A stretch of DNA of 11,604 nucleotides from a bacterium (GTDB taxonomy: Bacteria; Planctomycetota; J058; JAJDCP01): positions 1 to 11,604 of the forward strand of contig JAUIEM010000326.1 in assembly GCA_030428695.1 (NCBI GenBank). The letters run 5' to 3'. This document shows positions 6,301 to 11,604 of the stretch, piece after piece. The position numbers were made by a program, and so were the translations under genes. The number at the start of each line of letters is the position of its first letter. The first letter of the stretch is position 1. Below the pieces are notes generated by a model that saw only the letters and a list, made by a program, of their open reading frames with translations, was not told the DNA's origin and did no database searches.

Positions 6301-6319
6301 CGGGTGGAGGAACCGCCTG

Positions 6320-9300
6320 ATGCTCCACCGCTGTCTGCTCGTCTGCCTGACCCTGACCAGCCTCGCCTCCGCCCAGCGGAACTGGGCCGCCCACGCCGCC
6401 GGCGGCGCGGTCGTCGAGGCGCCCGAGAGTCTGAGCGCCGCCCACAGGAGCCGCCTCCTGATCGACGGCGACCCCGACGGGCCGCCCTTCGAGAGCCTGC
6501 CCGGCGCGCGCGGACCGCTGCGGATCGCGCTCCGCTTCGAGGACGGCCGGCCGGTGCTCGTCGAGCGGGTGCGGATCGTGTACGGCGGGGTCGACCCCGA
6601 CCGGCGGCCGACGGCGATCAGCCTGTCCGGCTCGCCCTTCGGCGACGCGCTCGGGCTGCTCTCCTTCGGCCCCGTCGCGCCGGGCCGGACGAGCGCCGAG
6701 CACCGCTTCGCGGAGCCCGTTCCCCTGCGCTATCTCGTGCTGGACTTCGAAGTCGCGGGCGAGAACCTCGGCCTCGGGGAGATCGAGGTCTGGGGCCGGG
6801 AAGAGCCGGAGAGCCTCGGCCTGAGCGCCGACGAGGCGGTCGAGGTCGCCCTCGCCCTGCCCTGCCGGGCCGATGGGCTCGAGGCCGCGCTGCTCGAGCA
6901 GGCCCGCGGCGGGGAGGGAGGCCTCTCCGCCTTCGACGCCGGCCTGATCGCGTCCGGGGTGACCGACAGCGAGCGCCTCGAGGCCTACCGCGCGGGCATC
7001 GCCGTGCTCGCCAGCCGGCTCACCATCCCCGGCGTCGACGCCCGCAGCCGGGGCGACGCCCTGCTGCGCTGGCTGCACGAGGAGCTCTTCGGCAGCTACG
7101 AGGCGGCCGACGCCGACGTGCGCAAGGCGTTGAACGGCGAGAGCTTCCAGTGCATCTCCGCGACCCTGGTGTACGGCGAGCTCGCGCGCCGCAAGGGCCT
7201 CGAGGCGCGGGCGGTCGAGACCGGCGACCACGTCTTCTCGCAGGTGAAGGTCGGCGAGGAGTGGCTCGACGTCGAGACGACCACCGCCGGCGGCTTCGCC
7301 CCGGACCCGGACGCGATCCTGCGGCTGCGCGAGCAGCGCGGGATCGCCGCCGGGCTGCAGGGGCGCCGGGTGCTGCCGGCCTTCGGGCTCGCCGCGGCGA
7401 TCTACCACAACCGGGCCTACGACGCGCACGCGGCGGGGGACTTCCGGGTCGCGATCGACAACGCGGTCAAGTCGCTGACCCTCGACCCCGGCTCGCGGGT
7501 GACCCTGCACGTGCTGCTCGCGACCTTCAACGACTGGGCCGGCCAGCTCGCCGGCCGCGGCGCCTACGGCGACGCCCTGACGGTGATCGGACGCGGGCGG
7601 AGCATCGCGCCCGACGACCTCGCGCTGTTGTGCCAGGAGCTCGCGATCTACGGCATGTGGACCTCCGAGCTCGGCCTGACCGGCGGCGCCGACCGCGCGA
7701 TCGCGGTGCTCGCCGAGGCGCTCGAGGAGCCGCGGCCGGGGGCGCCGGTGCTGCGCTACTTCCTCGGCGGGCTGCAGGCCGAGCGGGCCTGGGCACACTT
7801 CGCCGACAGCTCCGGCCGGGCGCTGCCCGAGGTGCTGCGCGCGCTGGCCGGAGCCGAACGCGAGAACCCCGCGGTCGAGGAGACCCTGGTGCGGGTGCTG
7901 TCGACCTGGGCCGAGGCGCCGCTGCACGCCCTGCCGGACAGGCCGGGCAGGGAGCAGCTGCGCACGGCCCGCGAGGCCAGCCTGCGGCGCTACACCGACC
8001 TCGCCGACCTGACCGCGGAAGAGCTCGCCCCGACCCTGCGCGCCCTGGTCGCCGGGCGGGTGCTCGCCTGGGCCGGCGAGGAGCTCGCGGGGGCGGACCG
8101 GTTGAGCAGCCGCGGCACCGTCGCCCACCTGCGGGCGGCCCTGGTGCTCTACGACGCGGGCCTGGCGCTGACCGGCCCGCACGCCGGGCTGCGCGGCGCC
8201 CGGGACACGCTGGTCGCGCGGGTGCAGGAAGAGCTGCGCTCCGACCGCACCGGGGCGATCTGGCCGGCGCTCGAGCTGCTGCGCGAGCCCGGGGACGTCC
8301 CCGAGCGGCTCAACCCCGCCCAGCTCTCCCTGCTGGTCGGCTGGGCCCAGGCCGGCTGGGAGCCGGCGCGCGCGCTGGTCGACTTCGCGCCCCTCGACAC
8401 CGACGGCAACGGCGAGCTGAGCGCCGAGGAGCTGCTCGGTGACCGGTGGCCGCCCTTCCGCCAGCTCGACGGGGACGCCAACGGCCGGGTCGGACCGGCC
8501 GAAGCGCAGGCCTACCGCGCCCACGTCGGGGAGCAGTGCGCCGCGCGCTTCGCCGAGGCGGCCGAGCGCTTCCCCGACGATCCGGAGCTGCGCCAGGTGC
8601 GGCGGGCCTTCGTGCTCGAGCTCGCCCGCAGCGCCGCCGACGGCGACCCGCTCGCGGTCGCCCGCCAGCTCGACGAGGCCGCGACCGACGACCCGGCCTC
8701 CGGCCTGCTCGAGACCAGCCGCGACCACGAGCTCGCCCGCTGGGTGCGCGAGCCCCTCGCCGACGGCGACCACGCCCTCGCCGCCGCCCGGCTGAGCGAC
8801 GCGCTCCGGCGCTTCCCCCACGCCGGCGGCCTGGCGGCCCTGGCCAGCGAGCTGTACCTGGCCTGGGCCGAGGTCGAGCTCGCCGCGGGGCGCGGCTATG
8901 CGGCCCTGCGCAAGCTCGAGCAGGGGCTGGCCGAGGCCCCCGGCGACGAGGCGCTGTTCGCCCGCCGCCACAGCCTGTTCTTCCAGCTCGCCGAGAGCGT
9001 GGCGGCGGACGATCCGCGCGCCGCCGCGGAGATCTACAGCCAGGCCCTGGCCGCCGAGCCCGAGGAGCAGGCCTTCGCCTTCAACCGGGCGGTCTACCTC
9101 AGCCGCTGGGCCGAGCTGCCGTACGCGGACGGCGACCTCGGCAAGAGCGTCGGCCGCTACGAGGAGCTGTTGACCGAGAACCCCGACGACGCCACCCTGC
9201 ACCAGGCGGCGGTGCGTTTCTTCGACCTCGCCGCCCGCGAGCCGATGGCGGCGGAAGCCTGGGACGCCGCGATCGCGATCTACGAGCGCGGGCTCGAACT

Positions 9301-9364
9301 GATCCCCGACGCCGCGCTGCTGACGCGCAACCGCGACTACTGCAGGGCCCGGCGGGAGGATTGA
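6320..9364 (+). CDS. Exported transglutaminase-like, EF-hand and TPR multidomain protein
   Basis: A 1014-residue secreted protein. The signal peptide is residues 1-19 (LTSLASA/QRN). Residues about 22-160 end in RYLVLDFEVAGENLGLGEIEVWG, typical of discoidin/F5-8-C-like carbohydrate-binding domains. Residues about 240-330 hold a transglutaminase-like core: SFQCISATLVYGELARRKGL with C278, ETGDHVFSQVKV with H304, and WLDVETT with D317, in the expected Cys-His-Asp order. This part resembles SirB1-type proteins, which also link such a core to TPRs. Helical TPR-like repeats follow (about 360-660 and 735-1010, clearest around 855-1000). Between them is an EF-hand pair: loop 1 D693, D695, N697, E704; loop 2 D717, D719, N721, E728. 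The start at 6320 is set by GGAGG 9 nt upstream and the signal peptide. Calcium-dependent binding and peptidase or crosslinking activity are possible; substrate unknown. Confidence 0.78.
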   Translation: MLHRCLLVCLTLTSLASAQRNWAAHAAGGAVVEAPESLSAAHRSRLLIDGDPDGPPFESLPGARGPLRIALRFEDGRPVLVERVRIVYGGVDPDRRPTAISLSGSPFGDALGLLSFGPVAPGRTSAEHRFAEPVPLRYLVLDFEVAGENLGLGEIEVWGREEPESLGLSADEAVEVALALPCRADGLEAALLEQARGGEGGLSAFDAGLIASGVTDSERLEAYRAGIAVLASRLTIPGVDARSRGDALLRWLHEELFGSYEAADADVRKALNGESFQCISATLVYGELARRKGLEARAVETGDHVFSQVKVGEEWLDVETTTAGGFAPDPDAILRLREQRGIAAGLQGRRVLPAFGLAAAIYHNRAYDAHAAGDFRVAIDNAVKSLTLDPGSRVTLHVLLATFNDWAGQLAGRGAYGDALTVIGRGRSIAPDDLALLCQELAIYGMWTSELGLTGGADRAIAVLAEALEEPRPGAPVLRYFLGGLQAERAWAHFADSSGRALPEVLRALAGAERENPAVEETLVRVLSTWAEAPLHALPDRPGREQLRTAREASLRRYTDLADLTAEELAPTLRALVAGRVLAWAGEELAGADRLSSRGTVAHLRAALVLYDAGLALTGPHAGLRGARDTLVARVQEELRSDRTGAIWPALELLREPGDVPERLNPAQLSLLVGWAQAGWEPARALVDFAPLDTDGNGELSAEELLGDRWPPFRQLDGDANGRVGPAEAQAYRAHVGEQCAARFAEAAERFPDDPELRQVRRAFVLELARSAADGDPLAVARQLDEAATDDPASGLLETSRDHELARWVREPLADGDHALAAARLSDALRRFPHAGGLAALASELYLAWAEVELAAGRGYAALRKLEQGLAEAPGDEALFARRHSLFFQLAESVAADDPRAAAEIYSQALAAEPEEQAFAFNRAVYLSRWAELPYADGDLGKSVGRYEELLTENPDDATLHQAAVRFFDLAAREPMAAEAWDAAIAIYERGLELIPDAALLTRNRDYCRARRED

Positions 9365-9390
9365 TCCCGCTCGGGGAAAAGAGGTACACT
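9361..9390 (+). promoter_or_regulatory. Promoter of the cysteine dioxygenase gene
   Basis: TTGATC (9361-9366), which spans the stop codon of the preceding gene, an 18-bp spacer, and TACACT (9385-9390). The predicted start near 9397 leaves a leader of about 24 nt. The gene therefore probably has its own transcript despite lying only 56 bp after the large TPR gene. Confidence 0.6.
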
Positions 9391-9420
9391 GCAGGGACAC
9401 GCGCCTGTCGGGGGAATTCC

Positions 9421-9978
9421 ATGGCTGTCAAGACGAAGAGCCGGCTGACCCTCGAGGACTTCGTCCTCGAGATGATGCACGCGCCGAAGAACATGCAGAT
9501 CGAGCAGCTCTCACAGATGTTCTGCAACCTGTGCCTGTGCGACGAGCTGATCGAAGACAACGTCCACTTCCACGAAGACATGTACTCGCGGAACCTGATC
9601 TGTCGCACGCCGCGCTTCGACATGCTGGTCCTGTGCTGGCTGCCCGGCCAGGCCTCGTCGGTACACGACCACTGCGGCTCGCTCAACGTGACCAAGGTCT
9701 ACCGCGGCGCCCTGACCTCGCGCATCTTCTCGCTGGTCGAGGGGCCGGCCCACGGCGCCGCCCGGGTCGAGCTCAGCGAGGAAGAGGTCGTCACCGCCGG
9801 GAAGCTCGCGACGGTCGACCGCGGCCAGATCCATCAGCTCGCGAACACCTCCGACGAGCCGCTCGTCACCGTCCACGTCTACGCGCACCCGCTCAAGACG
9901 ATGAACGTTTACGACCGCGAGAAGAACACCCGCGAGAACGTGACCCTGCGCTACTCGCTGGAAGACGACTTCGCCTGA
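9421..9978 (+). CDS. Cysteine dioxygenase family protein
   Basis: A 185-residue cupin, close to the usual bacterial length. Cysteine dioxygenases oxidise L-cysteine to cysteine sulfinate with O2 at a mononuclear iron held by three histidines. Ligands visible here are H82 and H84 (SSVHDHCGS) and H138 (RGQIHQLAN). The second-sphere triad is T150-H152-Y154 (VTVHVYAHP), matching Ser153-His155-Tyr157 of the mammalian enzyme. R57 (YSRNL) matches Arg60, which binds the cysteine carboxylate and marks the Arg-type enzyme over mercaptopropionate dioxygenases. Asn89 occupies the position of mammalian Cys93, so the Cys-Tyr crosslink is absent, and most bacterial enzymes have Gly there. Extra cysteines lie at 35, 38 and 40. 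A G-rich stretch (9410-9415) is a weak ribosome binding site. No sulfur metabolism genes adjoin it. Confidence 0.88.
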   Translation: MAVKTKSRLTLEDFVLEMMHAPKNMQIEQLSQMFCNLCLCDELIEDNVHFHEDMYSRNLICRTPRFDMLVLCWLPGQASSVHDHCGSLNVTKVYRGALTSRIFSLVEGPAHGAARVELSEEEVVTAGKLATVDRGQIHQLANTSDEPLVTVHVYAHPLKTMNVYDREKNTRENVTLRYSLEDDFA

Positions 9979-9999
9979 GCCAGCCTCTCCATCGCGATC

Positions 10000-10045
10000 C
10001 CTGCAGAGCCGCCTGCGGCTCCCATCGGCGGTCGCCAGCTACAGG
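10000..10045. repeat. REP-like palindromic element
   Basis: A perfect inverted repeat, GAGCCGC (10006-10012) and GCGGCTC (10015-10021), is nested in an outer imperfect one, CCTGCAG (10000-10006) and CTACAGG (10039-10045, one mismatch). GGCG/CGCC (10027-10036) gives a third small stem. This layout resembles repetitive extragenic palindromes in other GC-rich bacteria. Copy number cannot be judged from one window. It could also act as a weak terminator for the dioxygenase gene. Confidence 0.45.
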
Positions 10046-10054
10046 ACTCCGCCG

Positions 10055-10534
10055 ATGAGCGCACCCGGCTCCGAACAGTGGCCTCCTCCCCGCGACGACC
10101 AGGGGGGCTACGGTCCGCCTCCCGGAGGACCGCCCCGCGGCGGTCCGCCTCCCGGCGGCTACGGTCCGCCTCCCGGAGGGCCGCAGGGCGCGGGCTACGG
10201 CCCGCCGCGGGAGACCGGACCCAAGGGGCCCCACTGGGGGCACGAGTGCCCGGGGCCGCGCAGCCCGCTCTTGTGCGCGCTGCTCAACATCTTCTGCTGC
10301 TTCCCGGTCGGCCACATCTACCTCGGGCAGTCCAAGAAGGCGCTGATGTTCTTCCTCTTCAACATCATCGCGAGCATGACGGTGGCCGGCAGCCTGATCG
10401 TGTGGGTGATCTGCGTGATCGACGGCTACCAGCTCGCCGAGCGCATGAACCGCCAAGGCAGCGTGCGCGCCCTCGAGAACGGGCTCGACGTGCTCGACCA
10501 GGTGTTCGGCCCGAACGGCATCATCAAGCCCTGA
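10055..10534 (+). CDS. Pro/Gly-rich TM2-like membrane protein
   Basis: A 159-residue protein. Residues 1-60 are disordered, with YGPPPGGP-type repeats. Residues about 70-132 resemble a TM2 domain: a first helix CALLNIFCCFPV, a conserved turn GHIYLGQSKKAL (compare the G-x-x-x-x-Y-L-G pattern of TM2 proteins), then a second helix LMFFLFNIIASMTVAGSLIV, followed by VWVICVIDGYQLAERMN, which matches the usual ending D-x-x-x-x. Four cysteines (65, 74, 81, 82) sit near the first helix. The tail is short and charged. AGGA (10043-10046) is the likely ribosome binding site and overlaps the end of the upstream palindromic element. TM2 proteins are of uncertain function; Pro/Gly-rich tails usually mediate protein contacts at the membrane. 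Confidence 0.75.
   Translation: MSAPGSEQWPPPRDDQGGYGPPPGGPPRGGPPPGGYGPPPGGPQGAGYGPPRETGPKGPHWGHECPGPRSPLLCALLNIFCCFPVGHIYLGQSKKALMFFLFNIIASMTVAGSLIVWVICVIDGYQLAERMNRQGSVRALENGLDVLDQVFGPNGIIKP
10106..10179 (+). repeat. Direct repeat of 23 bp within the Pro/Gly-rich coding region
   Basis: An identical 23-bp segment occurs at 10106-10128 and 10157-10179, 51 bp (17 codons) apart, encoding GYGPPPGG. A shorter copy of its core (CGGTCCGCCTCCCGG) lies between them from 10141. The nucleotide identity suggests recent slippage or duplication, and repeat number may vary between strains. Confidence 0.75.
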
Positions 10535-10615
10535 ACCCGTGTGATTCAACCGGGCTGAACCGGCCTCCCGCCAGGACCGGCCGACGGATTCCGTGCGCGT
10601 TTCCGCAGCTCCCGC

Positions 10616-10621
10616 TACCCT
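10616..10621 (+). promoter_or_regulatory. Weak -10 candidate before the unknown 256-residue gene
   Basis: TACCCT lies 45 bp before the start codon in the 132-bp gap 10535-10666. No convincing -35 is seen. Nothing else recognisable occurs in this gap. Confidence 0.2.
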
Positions 10622-10666
10622 GGACCTTACGCGCGAGGGAAAGGGCGCGCGGGACCGGGAGGGCCG

Positions 10667-11437
10667 ATGGCGATTCTGCAGGCGGAGGCGAAGGTGCTGA
10701 GCACGGTGGCCCGCGGACCCGACGGCCACCAGGGCTTCGTCGAGCAGGCCTTCCGACCGACCGAGCGCGTGCTCGAGCTGCGCTACCACTGCGTCGACGG
10801 GCTGCCCGACAAGATCGACAACTACGGCCGCGAGTCGATCGAGCCCGGCAAGGGCCTGCCGACGGTCGTCTACTTCAGCCTCAAGCAGCTGCCGCGGCTC
10901 GGCGTCGCCCAGGGCGGCCTGCGCGAGATCGTCGCGCCGATGGTGCGCGACCCGCTCTCGCTCTGCCAGCTCCACCGCCTGCGCCGCAAGCACCCCGGCC
11001 AACCGCTGACCGAGCTCGCCCGCCACACCCGCACCGCGCTGTGGATCGACGCGATCGCCCGGCTGAGCGGGCACCAGCAGCGCGGCGTGCTCGACGTCGA
11101 CGACAGCCGCGCCGTCAAGCGCGAGATCGGCGACCTGCTCGAGCACCTCGAGCGCCTCGCCCCCGACCACGCCGCCGCCCGGGCCAGGCACGACGCGATG
11201 CTCACCCGCTTCGGCTACCAGCGCTACGACGTGATGTTGATGGACTACGACCTGCGGCTGCGGCTCGGCGGCCTGCGCGTGTCGGTGACGGTCAAGACCC
11301 CGCCACCGCGCAGGGCTCCGGAGCCGGCCGGGGTGATCATCGAGCGGACGGCCGAGCCCGTCATGCACATCGAGCTCGCGGACGACACCGAGGCCCTGCT
11401 CGGACCGGAGATCGAGATCTCCTTCACCGACCCCTGA
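10667..11437 (+). CDS. Uncharacterised 256-residue protein
   Basis: I do not recognise this family. There is no signal peptide or TM segment, so it is probably cytosolic. Residues 1-75 look mixed alpha/beta (VLELRYHCVDGLPDKIDNYG, LPTVVYFSLKQL). Residues about 83-185 are helical and basic (LCQLHRLRRKHPG, TALWIDAIARLSGHQQRGVLD, AVKREIGDLLEHLERL). Residues 180-256 are beta-rich (YDVMLMDYDLRLRLGGLRVSVTVK and AGVIIERTAEPVMHIELAD) and end in acidic strands. Histidines 41, 103, 120 and 136 could bind a ligand, but no known catalytic motif stands out. The start is supported by GGGAGGG (10657-10663). The next gene starts 10 bp after its stop, so the two are probably co-transcribed. Codon usage matches the neighbours, and coding status is secure. 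Confidence 0.7.
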   Translation: MAILQAEAKVLSTVARGPDGHQGFVEQAFRPTERVLELRYHCVDGLPDKIDNYGRESIEPGKGLPTVVYFSLKQLPRLGVAQGGLREIVAPMVRDPLSLCQLHRLRRKHPGQPLTELARHTRTALWIDAIARLSGHQQRGVLDVDDSRAVKREIGDLLEHLERLAPDHAAARARHDAMLTRFGYQRYDVMLMDYDLRLRLGGLRVSVTVKTPPPRRAPEPAGVIIERTAEPVMHIELADDTEALLGPEIEISFTDP

Positions 11438-11447
11438 TGGAGGCCCC

Positions 11448-11604
11448 GTGAACCTGTTCCTGGTCGGCCGCCGTCCCGCCCTTCCCGGCCTGAAACCCCT
11501 CGGCGAGGCGCTGGCCAAGCACGCCGAGCGCGTCTCGCTGCAGCCGCTGGAGAGCTGCCGCATCGCCGAGGGCTTCGTGCTCGCGGACGGCCGCGAGGTA
11601 CTCG
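11448..11604 (+). CDS. N-terminus of an uncharacterised protein (partial)
   Basis: A GTG start at 11448 with GGAGG at 11439-11443 opens a frame that runs off the right edge after 52 codons. The product begins MNLFLVGRRPALPGLKPLGE and continues with mixed helix and strand, and contains GFVLADGREVL near the edge. There is no signal peptide. The spacing of 10 bp after the upstream gene suggests an operon. An ATG at 11437 gives only four codons before a stop and is not the start. Too little is visible to assign a family. Confidence 0.6.
   Translation, partial: MNLFLVGRRPALPGLKPLGEALAKHAERVSLQPLESCRIAEGFVLADGREVL

Noticed and set aside
6257..6319. Longer N-terminus for the TPR protein
   Set aside because: The extra 21 residues are basic and would bury the signal peptide. 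The extension also includes the -10 box and ribosome binding site. ATG 6320 is preferred.
6304..8442. Alternative 712-codon plus-strand frame inside the TPR gene
   Set aside because: The translation is almost all Arg, Ala, Gly and Pro, with no signal peptide or domain; it is a frame-shifted shadow.
5942..9400. A 1152-codon open frame on the minus strand
   Set aside because: It is antisense to the large TPR gene, whose frame has a signal peptide, transglutaminase-like core, EF-hands and TPRs. The minus translation is a low-complexity Gly/Ala/Leu/Arg string, typical of GC-rich antisense frames that lack stops.
9893..11563. A 556-codon minus-strand open frame
   Set aside because: It crosses four genes supported on the plus strand and intergenic DNA alike; composition is Ala/Arg/Gly-rich without domains.

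Overview
This is a very GC-rich bacterial chromosomal window, by eye around 70% G+C, with strong G/C preference at third codon positions. It carries ten complete protein genes and two partial ones. All are on the + strand except one small gene. I see no rRNA, tRNA, CRISPR array, transposase, integrase or phage structural gene. The lineage is uncertain. Exported proteins that begin with Ala-Gln after signal cleavage, EF-hand pairs, HEAT and TPR envelope proteins, a TM2-like protein and a Ser/Thr-kinase-like C-terminus fit an uncultured Planctomycetota-like or other deep-branching, large-genome bacterium. A myxobacterium-like host is the main alternative. No marker gene settles it.

Layout. Positions 1-948 hold the 3' end of a probable Ser/Thr protein kinase, overlapped by a two-TM membrane protein with a possible PH/GRAM-like cytosolic part. 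Positions 950-3507 form an envelope-stress-like unit: an AT-rich promoter, an exported Spy/CpxP-like (LTxxQ) protein and a sensor histidine kinase. No response regulator is present. Positions 3508-4546 hold a palindrome-containing promoter and an exported HEAT-repeat protein. Positions 4547-4829 (283 bp) are non-coding and carry a 14-bp tandem repeat that can fold with a downstream inverted copy. The region ends in a -10 box placed for leaderless transcription of a family 2-like glycosyltransferase (4830-5804).

Positions 5853-6227 hold the only minus-strand gene, a small protein I do not recognise. It is divergent from a 1014-residue exported protein (6320-9364) that combines a possible discoidin-like domain, a transglutaminase-like Cys-His-Asp core, a paired EF-hand and many TPR-like helices. 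Their promoters appear to overlap. Positions 9361-9978 hold a well-placed promoter and a cysteine dioxygenase. A REP-like palindrome follows, then a Pro/Gly-rich TM2-like membrane protein (10055-10534). The window ends with an unrecognised 256-residue protein and, 10 bp later, the start of a second unrecognised gene.

Functionally this looks like ordinary chromosome dominated by envelope and secreted proteins, not a defence island or mobile element. The points most worth a second look are the multidomain transglutaminase/EF-hand/TPR protein, the orphan Spy-histidine kinase pair, the palindrome-filled promoter at 3533-3564, the structured repeat before the glycosyltransferase, and the unknown gene pair at the right edge.
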